Both the position numbers and the translations under genes were made by a program. Shown one piece after another: positions 7,488-14,715 of a stretch of 35,854 bases of DNA. The stretch spans positions 5,555 to 41,408 of the forward strand of contig JAPNUJ010000014.1 of NCBI GenBank assembly GCA_026627155.1, given 5' to 3'. Source of the stretch: Bacillota bacterium (lineage in GTDB: Bacteria; Bacillota; Bacilli; Alicyclobacillales; SLC66). Position 1 is the stretch's first letter; the number at the start of each line of letters is the position of its first letter. The notes beneath the pieces are model-generated. The model saw nothing but the letters and a program-made list of their open reading frames with translations. It searched no databases and was not told the origin of the DNA.

Positions 7488-8747
7488 ATGAAAAAGTGGA
7501 TGGGACCTTTGTCGGCAGTAGGAGTGAGCGCAGCCATGTTGGTCGGATCGCTCGCCAGCGCGCAAGCGGCGGACATGAACAAAGCGGTGACGGGCACCAT
7601 CACGGTGCTGACGAATCGGACCGACATGCAGGCCAACGGAATGCTGAACACCTATTCCAAGGAGTTTGAAAAACTGTACCCTGGAACGACTGTGAAGTGG
7701 CAGACGTTTGTCGACAACAACACGGTGCAGGCGCAGATGAACGGCGGCGTGTATCCAGACGTGATGTTGATCTTGCCGAGTGTGACGAAGGAAGAGTTGC
7801 CTCAGTTCTTCGCGCCGCTCGACAATCTTGGGCTGGATGGAAAAGTGTACTTTGGCAACTACCAGTCCTATCAAGGCAAGACGTACGGTATCGCCTCCTT
7901 TGGCGATACAAACGGGATTGTCTATAACGTGGCGGCGTTCAAGAAGGCCGGCATCAAAGGGGTTCCACGCACGCTGAACGAGTTTTACGCGGACTGCGCC
8001 ATGCTGAAGAAGGCGGGCATCGTGCCGATCGCCCTCAACTACACGGACAAGTGGCCGCTCGGAAATTGGAGTAACAGCTTGCCAGATCTGATTGCGAAGA
8101 ATGCGAACTACATGAACACCATGGCCAACGAGAACGCCCCGTTTTCGGCGAAGTCGCCGGAAGGGGAGTCGTTGCTGATCGCCCGGACCCTCGTTCAGAA
8201 GGGCTTTGTCGAGCACGACTTCAAGAATACGAACTGGGCCAACTCCAAGGTGCAGCTCGCGAAAGGCAAGTTCGGCATGATGTTCCTCGGCAACTGGGCG
8301 ATTCCTCAAATCGTGGCCGACGGCACGCCGAGCAGCAATGTCGGATTCTTCCCATTTCCCGCCACCAACTCCGGCAAGAATATCGCGATTATCGGACCGG
8401 ACTGGTTCTTCGCCGTCAACAAGAACAGCAAGCACATCGCGACGGCAGAAGCCTTTGTGAAGTGGGAGTTGCTGGACTCCGGATTCGCTGACTATGCCGG
8501 AGGCATCCCGACGATCAAGACGCAAAAGTCGCACGTGCCGCAGTTGGCGGTCTTCGAAAAACTGGCATCGGCCGTGATTCCCGGCGTACCGGACTCGGAT
8601 ACGCTGACCAAGATCGAAAATGGCGCACAACTCGACATCACGGGTGGCGGCGCGGTCCAGAGCTTCCTGATCGCGCGCAACCCGGCGAGCGCGTTTGCGC
8701 AAATGAACCAGGCGTGGGCATCAGCCCGGATGATGGTCGGCAAGTAG
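7488..8747 (+). CDS. Extracellular solute-binding protein, family 1 (sugar-type)
   Basis: A 419-residue secreted receptor of the carbohydrate-binding SBP_bac_1 family. It starts with a Sec signal peptide (MKKWMGP, hydrophobic core to about 22, cleavage probably at AQA-A near 27-28) and has no lipobox. Mature-protein features include the opening strand GTITVLTNRTD, the AQMNGGVYPDV segment, KGKFGMMFLGNW and a C-terminal ASAFAQMNQAW helix. The ATG has GAGGGGG upstream. Two MalF/MalG-type permease genes follow. No ATPase gene is in the cluster, so a shared MsmK-type ATPase elsewhere is expected. The sugar is unknown. Confidence 0.92.
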   Translation: MKKWMGPLSAVGVSAAMLVGSLASAQAADMNKAVTGTITVLTNRTDMQANGMLNTYSKEFEKLYPGTTVKWQTFVDNNTVQAQMNGGVYPDVMLILPSVTKEELPQFFAPLDNLGLDGKVYFGNYQSYQGKTYGIASFGDTNGIVYNVAAFKKAGIKGVPRTLNEFYADCAMLKKAGIVPIALNYTDKWPLGNWSNSLPDLIAKNANYMNTMANENAPFSAKSPEGESLLIARTLVQKGFVEHDFKNTNWANSKVQLAKGKFGMMFLGNWAIPQIVADGTPSSNVGFFPFPATNSGKNIAIIGPDWFFAVNKNSKHIATAEAFVKWELLDSGFADYAGGIPTIKTQKSHVPQLAVFEKLASAVIPGVPDSDTLTKIENGAQLDITGGGAVQSFLIARNPASAFAQMNQAWASARMMVGK

Positions 8748-8783
8748 GGAAGTCCGAACTTAGAACCGAGAAAAGAAGACCTG

Positions 8784-8826
8784 TGCCGCATCCCGGTGGA
8801 GTGGACCTCCCGTGCGGGATGCGGCA
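8784..8826 (+). other. Strong hairpin between sugar-binding protein and permease genes
   Basis: TGCCGCATCCCG (8784-8795) and CGGGATGCGGCA (8815-8826) form a perfect 12-bp stem around a 19-nt loop that can itself pair (GGAG/CTCC). No T-run follows. It probably stabilises the binding-protein message or partly stops transcription before the permeases. Confidence 0.65.
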
Positions 8827-8868
8827 GCTTGCGTCCGAGTGCGGTGCGCGGCTGGAGGAGGTGTGCGA

Positions 8869-9747
8869 GTGAAGATGAGCTATCGAATGCAAAAGAACCT
8901 CTTGATCGTCGGCTTCTTGATCGTCCCGCTGGCGCTCTTGGTCACGTTCTCATTTTATCCCGCGATCAAGTTGATTTACTACAGTTTCACATCGTGGGAC
9001 GGGCTTAGCCAACAGTATCCCTGGGTTGGCTGGACCAACTACACCACGATCTTTACCGATCCTCAGTTGTTCGGGTCGTTTCTTCACAATTTCAGTTACT
9101 TCATCGGCGGGTTGATTCAAAATGTCGTTGCCCTGTATTTTGCTGTACTTTTAAGTAGCAAGCTCAAGGGTCGTAGCTTCTTTCGCGCCACGCTGTTCCT
9201 GCCGTACATGCTGAACGCCGTGGCGGTCGCCTTCATTTTCAAGTTTCTCTACCTCGACGGCGGCGCACTGGACACGCTGTTGCAGTCGCTCGGACTGGGT
9301 TTCTTGCAGCACGATTGGATTGGCAACGACTCGATCGTGAACTGGGCCCTGGCGTTTGTGTCACTGTGGGAGTTCTTCGGATTTAACATGGTCATTTATC
9401 TGGCGGCGCTGCAATCGATCCCGGAGGAATTGCATGAGGCCGCGGCCCTGGACGGCGCAGGACGGTTTCGAACCTTTTGGTACATCATCATGCCGAACCT
9501 GCGCGCCATCATCCAGATCAACCTCCTCCTGACGGTGTCCGGGGCGCTCGAGGCGTTCAACATTCCGTTTGTCATGACCAATGGCTCGCCGCCAACGGCC
9601 ACGTTCTTGATCAATACGATGAATGTCGCGTTTACGTTTAACAACTACGGGCTGGCGTCGGCCATGGCCATCGTCCTGCTCGTGATCGTGTTTCTCGTCA
9701 TCACGGTCCAACAAAGGCTGGTCGGAGGGGGGAAGGACGTCGTATGA
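8869..9747 (+). CDS. Sugar ABC transporter permease, MalF/UgpA type
   Basis: A 292-residue inner-membrane permease. GTG 8869 is selected because GGAGGAGG lies 7 bases upstream; the open frame continues 19 codons further but without such a site. The first helix is LLIVGFLIVPLALLVTFSFYP (about 11-31), followed by the FTSWDG turn common in this family. The coupling loop is HEAAALDGAGRFRTFWYIIMP, near residues 186-206. Its stop overlaps the start of the next permease by four bases (ATGA), which implies translational coupling. It forms a heterodimer with that protein and receives substrate from the upstream binding protein. Confidence 0.93.
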   Translation: MKMSYRMQKNLLIVGFLIVPLALLVTFSFYPAIKLIYYSFTSWDGLSQQYPWVGWTNYTTIFTDPQLFGSFLHNFSYFIGGLIQNVVALYFAVLLSSKLKGRSFFRATLFLPYMLNAVAVAFIFKFLYLDGGALDTLLQSLGLGFLQHDWIGNDSIVNWALAFVSLWEFFGFNMVIYLAALQSIPEELHEAAALDGAGRFRTFWYIIMPNLRAIIQINLLLTVSGALEAFNIPFVMTNGSPPTATFLINTMNVAFTFNNYGLASAMAIVLLVIVFLVITVQQRLVGGGKDVV

Positions 9748-10580
9748 AGCGGTCAGGCGGTCGCATTTTTTGGGGTACTCTAAAATACGCATCCCTGCTC
9801 GTTGGGCTCTTCGTCGTGCTGTTTCCCATCTGGATCGCGGTCGTCACTTCACTCAAGAGCAACCAAGATCTTAGCAATCTGGGGATCTTGCAACTTCCGC
9901 GCCACCTCGACTTTGGCAACTACATCACGGCTTGGAACGGCGGCGACCTCGGTTCGGCATTCTTGAACACCGCGTTCATCATCGTCCTGTCGGTCGTGGG
10001 CAATATCACGCTGGGGACAATGGTCGCCTATGTGCTGAGTCGATTTGAATTTCCGCTTAAAAAATTGGTTCTGGGTGCTTACCTCGTCGTGCTCTTCATC
10101 CCGACGATCACGACGCAGGTGGCCGTGTTTGGCGTGATCAAGGGGCTGGGACTCTTCGACACGCCGTTTGCGCTGGTCTTGCTCTATCTGGGTACAGATG
10201 TGGTGCAAATCTACATTTATATGCAGTTTATCAACCGGATACCGGTTTCGCTCGACGAGAGTGCCATGCTGGATGGGGCTTCCTATCTGCGCATTTATAC
10301 ATCGATCATTTTTCCTCTGCTGATGCCTGCGAGTGCGACGGTGGCGATTCTCAAGACCATCTCGATCTACGGGGACCTGTACAGTCCGTACCTGTACATG
10401 CCCTCGACCTCGCTTGGCGTCGTATCCACGGCGCTCATGCGGTTTGAGGGTCCGTACTCCGCGCAGTGGAACTTGATCATGGCCGCATCCGTCATTATCG
10501 CGATTCCGTTGGTGTTGCTCTATCTGTTCCTGCAGCGGTTTATCTTCGCGGGCATTGTCAGTGGCGCTGTTCGGGAGTGA
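9744..10580 (+). CDS. Sugar ABC transporter permease, MalG/UgpE type
   Basis: A 278-residue inner-membrane partner of the preceding permease. It has the MalG-like opening helix (about 14-34, ending in PIWIAVVTSLKSNQD), a six-helix core, and the coupling loop DESAMLDGASYLRIYTSIIFP near residues 168-188. The ATG overlaps the upstream stop (ATGA) and follows GGAGGGGGGAAGGA. No ATP-binding subunit follows; the next gene, 137 bp downstream, is a metallopeptidase. Confidence 0.93.
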   Translation: MKRSGGRIFWGTLKYASLLVGLFVVLFPIWIAVVTSLKSNQDLSNLGILQLPRHLDFGNYITAWNGGDLGSAFLNTAFIIVLSVVGNITLGTMVAYVLSRFEFPLKKLVLGAYLVVLFIPTITTQVAVFGVIKGLGLFDTPFALVLLYLGTDVVQIYIYMQFINRIPVSLDESAMLDGASYLRIYTSIIFPLLMPASATVAILKTISIYGDLYSPYLYMPSTSLGVVSTALMRFEGPYSAQWNLIMAASVIIAIPLVLLYLFLQRFIFAGIVSGAVRE

Positions 10581-10717
10581 CGACGCAGGGCGTGTTAGCA
10601 GGGTATGCGCAGGGCTGTGCGCAGGACAAGGAGGGATGAGAAGCGTTCACCGAGAATATAGAGGGGTCCGTCCCACTGTGATGTATGGCGAAAGGGCGGA
10701 GAAACGGAGATGATTCG

Positions 10718-12400
10718 GTGCGGGCGCACTACTGGACTCATGCGGAGATGTGGGAAGAACTGCGGCGTTTGGAGATGGCCTATCCGGGTCTTATAGCGGT
10801 TGAGGTCATGGGTCACAGTCGCGAAGGACGTGAATTGCCAGCGGTCACTGTGACGAACATGCAGACGGGCTGGCCCCATCACAAGTCAGCGGTCCTCGTC
10901 GATGCGAACATCCACGCGGGTGAGGTCGCGGGCAATGCCACGGCGATCTACTGGATCCAGTGGTGTCTTGAGACTTATGGTCATGAGTCACAAGCCACGG
11001 AGTTGCTGGATCACCACACGGTATATGTCATTCCGCGCATCGCGGCGGACGGCGCCGAACTGTACTTGACCACCGCAGCGCGGTTTCGGTCGAGTCCTCG
11101 CAACTATCCGTTCTCAGAGCCGCCAGAGGGGTTTGTGGAATCCGATGTCGATGGAGATGGACGCATCCTGCAGATTCGCGTGCCCGCCGAGGATGGCGGG
11201 TTTGCCAAGGATGACGTGGATCCCCGGGTGATGCGACCGCGGGCCCCAGGCGAGTTTGGTGGCGAGTATTACCACGTGTTTTCAGAGGGGCAGATCGAAC
11301 GGACATCGCAAAGTGGTCCGCTGCCTGCCTTTTCCATGTCGGCGCGCGCCAGACGGCATGGCATGGACTTCAACCGCAATTTTCCCATTCGCTGGGCGGG
11401 GGAGAAGGGGCAAGCGGGTGCCGGACCGTATCCGCTGTCGGAACCGGAACTGCGGGCCTTAGCTGACTTCATTCAAGGGCATCCGAACATTGCGGCGTAT
11501 GCCGCCCTTCACACCACGGGTGGGGTGATCTTGCGCCAACCGTCGACAGGGGATGAAAGTGTCCTTTCGGAGACGGATCGCGAACTGTTCACGCGCGTCG
11601 CCGAGTCGGGTGCGAAGGTCAGTGGCTACTATTCTGGATCCAATCATGCGATTTTTGCATCGGGTCATGAGAAAATCCTGATGCCGGGTGCTGCGGATGA
11701 CTGGATGTATGACCACCTGGGCATCCTCGGTTTCACTGTGGAGATCTGGAATCCGTCCGGTCGGGCGGGAGCCCGCAGTTACGGAGAGCTTGGCGTGCGT
11801 AAGATGATGACCTTGACGCCTGAAGAGCACACTGAGGATCACCGAAAGCTGTGGACTTGGGCCGATCGTGAAGTCGGGCAGGGCGGTGTATTTGAATGGA
11901 GAGCGTTCAGCCACCCGGACTTTGGCCCGGTCGAGATCGGGGGCTTGGATCCGAAATTTGTGTTGCAAAATCCTCCGCCTCACTTGCTTGAGGAAGAATG
12001 CGCGCGAACGTCGCGCTTTTTGACACTGCTGGGACTGTGCACGCCGAGGCTGACGACGCCTGTCGTGACGGTCGCCTGTGAGTCCGAAGGGGTTTACCGG
12101 ATTGTGGCGGAAGTCGCCAATGCCGGCTTTCTGCCGACGTCAAGTACGCAAAAAGGCGATGAACTGCTCCTCGAAGGGGTGCGCGCCTCGTTGCAGGGGC
12201 CTATGACGATACTGGCTGGCACATCGCCGGTGGCGGTCGGTCACTTGGATGGCTACGGTGACCAGTCGGTTTGGGCCACACCGAAACGTCAGCGCGCGCA
12301 TGCCGAGTGGATCGTGCGAGCTGGTCCTGCCGCGTGCGTGGTCGTCGTGTTTGAAGGCGTGCGCGCTGGCAGAACGTCAACCGTCATCACCTTGCCATGA
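10718..12400 (+). CDS. M14-family zinc carboxypeptidase-like protein
   Basis: A 560-residue metallopeptidase of the M14 (carboxypeptidase A) family. The zinc motif HAGE lies at residues 66-69 in NIHAGEVAGN, the substrate-binding DFNRNFP near 218-224, the third zinc histidine in ALHTTGG near 260, and the catalytic glutamate in GFTVEIWN near 338-345. A DVDGDG segment is typical of one M14 branch. About 140 further residues form a C-terminal region of unclear fold. There is no signal peptide, so it is probably cytoplasmic. GTG 10718 has CGGAG at 8-base spacing; ATG 10685, in frame, has no site at proper distance and is the alternative. The gene is in line with the sugar importer, but any functional link is uncertain. 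Confidence 0.88.
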   Translation: MRAHYWTHAEMWEELRRLEMAYPGLIAVEVMGHSREGRELPAVTVTNMQTGWPHHKSAVLVDANIHAGEVAGNATAIYWIQWCLETYGHESQATELLDHHTVYVIPRIAADGAELYLTTAARFRSSPRNYPFSEPPEGFVESDVDGDGRILQIRVPAEDGGFAKDDVDPRVMRPRAPGEFGGEYYHVFSEGQIERTSQSGPLPAFSMSARARRHGMDFNRNFPIRWAGEKGQAGAGPYPLSEPELRALADFIQGHPNIAAYAALHTTGGVILRQPSTGDESVLSETDRELFTRVAESGAKVSGYYSGSNHAIFASGHEKILMPGAADDWMYDHLGILGFTVEIWNPSGRAGARSYGELGVRKMMTLTPEEHTEDHRKLWTWADREVGQGGVFEWRAFSHPDFGPVEIGGLDPKFVLQNPPPHLLEEECARTSRFLTLLGLCTPRLTTPVVTVACESEGVYRIVAEVANAGFLPTSSTQKGDELLLEGVRASLQGPMTILAGTSPVAVGHLDGYGDQSVWATPKRQRAHAEWIVRAGPAACVVVVFEGVRAGRTSTVITLP

Positions 12401-12501
12401 GGTGCGCTTCACGTCTCGTGCTCTCGACGGAACTTGTTCTTGTTTTAAATTGTTCATGAGCTGAATTGTTACTGAAGTGTGGCGTGGAGATGGCTGAATC
12501 A

Positions 12502-12530
12502 TTGACATTCGGCCATTAACGCGCTACTGT
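12502..12530 (+). promoter_or_regulatory. Probable promoter of the cupredoxin-oxidase cluster
   Basis: A perfect -35 box TTGACA (12502-12507), a 17-bp spacer and a weak -10 TACTGT (12525-12530). It is followed by a ~110-nt leader and then the lipoprotein gene. The 248-bp gap upstream has no gene. The poor -10 suggests that an activator may be needed. Confidence 0.5.
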
Positions 12531-12648
12531 TTTGTAGGAGAGAACGTTAGTAGTACATAGAAAGTGTGTCGCTTATTTTTTGTGGGTGTTCTGATCGAAA
12601 AATGAGTGAAACGCACAACAAACGGCAGGACAGAAAGGAGAGGGTTGG

Positions 12649-13188
12649 ATGATGCAGCGCAAACGCATCGCAGGCATGGCCGCTATCTTGGCGGCGGGCG
12701 CGCTTCTCGCGGGTTGCGGGACGCAACAAGCCGTACCCCAGTCGGTGAACTGGCTTAAGGTTAACCCTGCGACGCATACCGCCACCTTGATGCTCACCGC
12801 AGGACTCGATTCGGTGAACGGTTGGGCGAACTTCAACGGGTACGCCAACGGACAGATGGCGGTGAACATCCCGGCGGGCTACAAGGTGACCATGATCATG
12901 CAAAACAACGGCGGCATTCCGTTTGAAGCCGGGGTCTACACGGTCAACAATCACGTCGCGTTTCCGGGGTCTGCCAACTCCGTTTCGAGTCTTGTGGCCA
13001 ACTCCGCGGCAGGCGTGTTTCCAGGGCAATCCGAGCAGTTTACCTTCGTCGCCTCAAAGCCGGGGCGTTACGAGATCGAGAACTTGCTGGATCGGATCGA
13101 TGGGCAAACCCAGCCGCAGAATTTTGGCATGTGGGACTGGTTCAACGTGGTCAGCAGTGGAACAGGTGGCGTGACGGTACAGAGCTAA
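12649..13188 (+). CDS. Sulfocyanin-like cupredoxin lipoprotein lacking copper ligands
   Basis: A 179-residue lipoprotein. The signal peptide ends in a lipobox LAGC, with Cys23 the lipidation site. The mature part resembles sulfocyanin/cupredoxin: FNGYANGQMAVNIPAGYKV, MIMQNNGG, then PGQSEQFTFVASKPGRYEIEN and a C-terminal GMWDWFNVVS. In copper-binding relatives, the NNG loop carries a histidine and the PG-Y strand ends in Cys followed by His and Met. Here those positions are PFEAG and YEIENLLDRIDG; only the methionine (M161) remains. It therefore probably does not hold a type 1 copper. It is the first gene of the cluster (ribosome site AAAGGAG), 19 bp before the genuine blue-copper gene. A structural or docking role at the outer membrane face is inference. 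Confidence 0.75.
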   Translation: MMQRKRIAGMAAILAAGALLAGCGTQQAVPQSVNWLKVNPATHTATLMLTAGLDSVNGWANFNGYANGQMAVNIPAGYKVTMIMQNNGGIPFEAGVYTVNNHVAFPGSANSVSSLVANSAAGVFPGQSEQFTFVASKPGRYEIENLLDRIDGQTQPQNFGMWDWFNVVSSGTGGVTVQS

Positions 13189-13207
13189 GAGTTAGGAGGG
13201 GTTTTCA

Positions 13208-13834
13208 GTGTCAGACAACGGGCATCGCACTGACGAGACGGATTGGAGCCGGCGCAAGTTTATCGTCGGATCGGTTTCCGTGCTGGTCGTTGGCACCGTG
13301 GCGCTGTTTGAGTCATCGAACATCTCGCGTGCCGCTACCGCCATCATGGGGCAGCAAGTGGATCAGGGAGCGACCCAGGTCTATCAAGATGACTATTATT
13401 ATATCCCGAATCAGATGACGTGGCAGGTCGGAACGCCGATGGTGCTGGAGATCCAAAACCTCAGTCCCGTGCACTTTCACGAGATGCAGATCGGACGGGG
13501 ATTCCAGACGGCGCCCAACGTGTTTTCGAACCTGAAGGTTCAGTTTAACGAGGACTTCTGGACCGGCGTACATGTCACGATCCTCGAGGCCGATGGCGTT
13601 GACAACCTGGTGACCAACAAGGCCGTGGTCAAGTCTGATGTGCCCACGGGGCCATGGTTACTCACGGGGGCTGGCAACGGCAACTTCAGTCCGACCATGC
13701 GCCCGGGTGGCAAGATCAAGCTGGCCTTTACCGTGCCCGACAAGCCGGGAGTCTGGGATTATGGATGTTTTGTGCAAGGGTATATTCACTACGCCGACGG
13801 GATGCGCGGAAGCATCAACATTTTGCCCGCCTAA
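13208..13834 (+). CDS. Tat-exported blue copper (cupredoxin) protein
   Basis: A 208-residue type 1 copper protein. A twin-arginine signal is visible: SRRKFIV (14-20) and a hydrophobic segment to about 34, so it is exported folded, or remains anchored by this helix. The cupredoxin fold begins near residue 55. Likely ligands are His89 or His91 in PVHFHEMQ and, in the C-terminal loop, Cys187, His194 and Met199 (C-x6-H-x4-M). The GTG start has TTAGGAGGGG upstream. It lies between the copper-less lipoprotein and oxidase subunit II. No cytochrome c is encoded in the cluster, so electron delivery to the CuA site is a reasonable inference. Confidence 0.85.
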   Translation: MSDNGHRTDETDWSRRKFIVGSVSVLVVGTVALFESSNISRAATAIMGQQVDQGATQVYQDDYYYIPNQMTWQVGTPMVLEIQNLSPVHFHEMQIGRGFQTAPNVFSNLKVQFNEDFWTGVHVTILEADGVDNLVTNKAVVKSDVPTGPWLLTGAGNGNFSPTMRPGGKIKLAFTVPDKPGVWDYGCFVQGYIHYADGMRGSINILPA

Positions 13835-13865
13835 CAGCGAAGTATGGAAAGGAGGCGTCTGAATC

Positions 13866-14666
13866 GTGGATCTGATCTTGTTCGGTGTGGCGTGGGTGAT
13901 CCTGAGTTTGCTCGGAGAGTGGGGGGTTTCCGCGTGGGGTCCGCACTTTTACTATTTCACGGCATCAACACAGGCGCTTGATGGTCTGAACGCTTCGATT
14001 TTCTTGTTCCGCTTCCTCACACCCATTTTCTTTTTCGTGGTGCTAATGCTCATTTTTGTGCCCCTTCGCTTCAAGCATCGGGAGGCCACTGTCAAGGCAC
14101 AAGGTCGGCGGGCTCGCACCAATCGCCCGTTTGTAGCGATCTGGATCACCGTGTCGATTCTGGTCAACGTCCTGTTCTTCCTCCATCCGACGACGTCTGC
14201 GGCGGAGCAGCAGTTCGATTCCCTGTTGCCGCAGAACTTGCATGGGGCACTCATCGTCGATGTGACGGCGCGCCAGTGGGAGTGGCACTTTGGCTACCCG
14301 CAGTACGGAGTGACGGCTGCCAAGGATCCGAACGGCAACGACGTGCTCTACCTTCCGGTCGGGCGTACGGTGGAATTCGTCCTGCGCTCTTATGACTTCA
14401 ACCACCCGTACGCATTGGGGCTTGACGTCATTCACTCGTTCTGGATTCCCGCTTTCGGCGAGAAGGAGGATGTCATTCCAGGCGAGACGAGATATGAAGT
14501 GATCGACCCGACGGTGATCACGTCCACCGAACAGAATCCGATGGTCCGTGTACAGTGCGCCGAGGTGTGTGGCCCTGGTCACCCGTATATGTACGCAGCG
14601 GTTCACATCGTGTCCGACCAGGCGTTTCTCAAGTGGGTCGCGGCAGAACACAAGGCAGGTAACTGA
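13866..14666 (+). CDS. Heme-copper oxidase subunit II with CuA site
   Basis: A 266-residue subunit that receives electrons outside the membrane. Hydrophobic helices lie near 4-20, 46-66 and 89-107; the extracytoplasmic cupredoxin domain begins at about 125. The aromatic motif QWEWHF (137-142) is present, and all CuA ligands are seen: His190 (DVIHSFW), Cys231, Glu233, Cys235, His239 and Met242 (C-x-E-x-C-x3-H-x2-M). This marks a cytochrome c/cupredoxin oxidase rather than a quinol oxidase. There is no fused cytochrome c domain, unlike the caa3 oxidases of Bacillus. The GTG start follows AAGGAGG. Confidence 0.93.
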   Translation: MDLILFGVAWVILSLLGEWGVSAWGPHFYYFTASTQALDGLNASIFLFRFLTPIFFFVVLMLIFVPLRFKHREATVKAQGRRARTNRPFVAIWITVSILVNVLFFLHPTTSAAEQQFDSLLPQNLHGALIVDVTARQWEWHFGYPQYGVTAAKDPNGNDVLYLPVGRTVEFVLRSYDFNHPYALGLDVIHSFWIPAFGEKEDVIPGETRYEVIDPTVITSTEQNPMVRVQCAEVCGPGHPYMYAAVHIVSDQAFLKWVAAEHKAGN

Positions 14667-14715
14667 TGGCGTTATATCGGATGATATGTGTTGAGACAGA
14701 GAGGGAGGCGCCTTC

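Noticed and set aside
10636-10713. 25-codon ORF after AAGGAGGG before the M14 peptidase gene
   Set aside because: The ATG is only one base from the Shine-Dalgarno, too close for initiation, and the product has no features.
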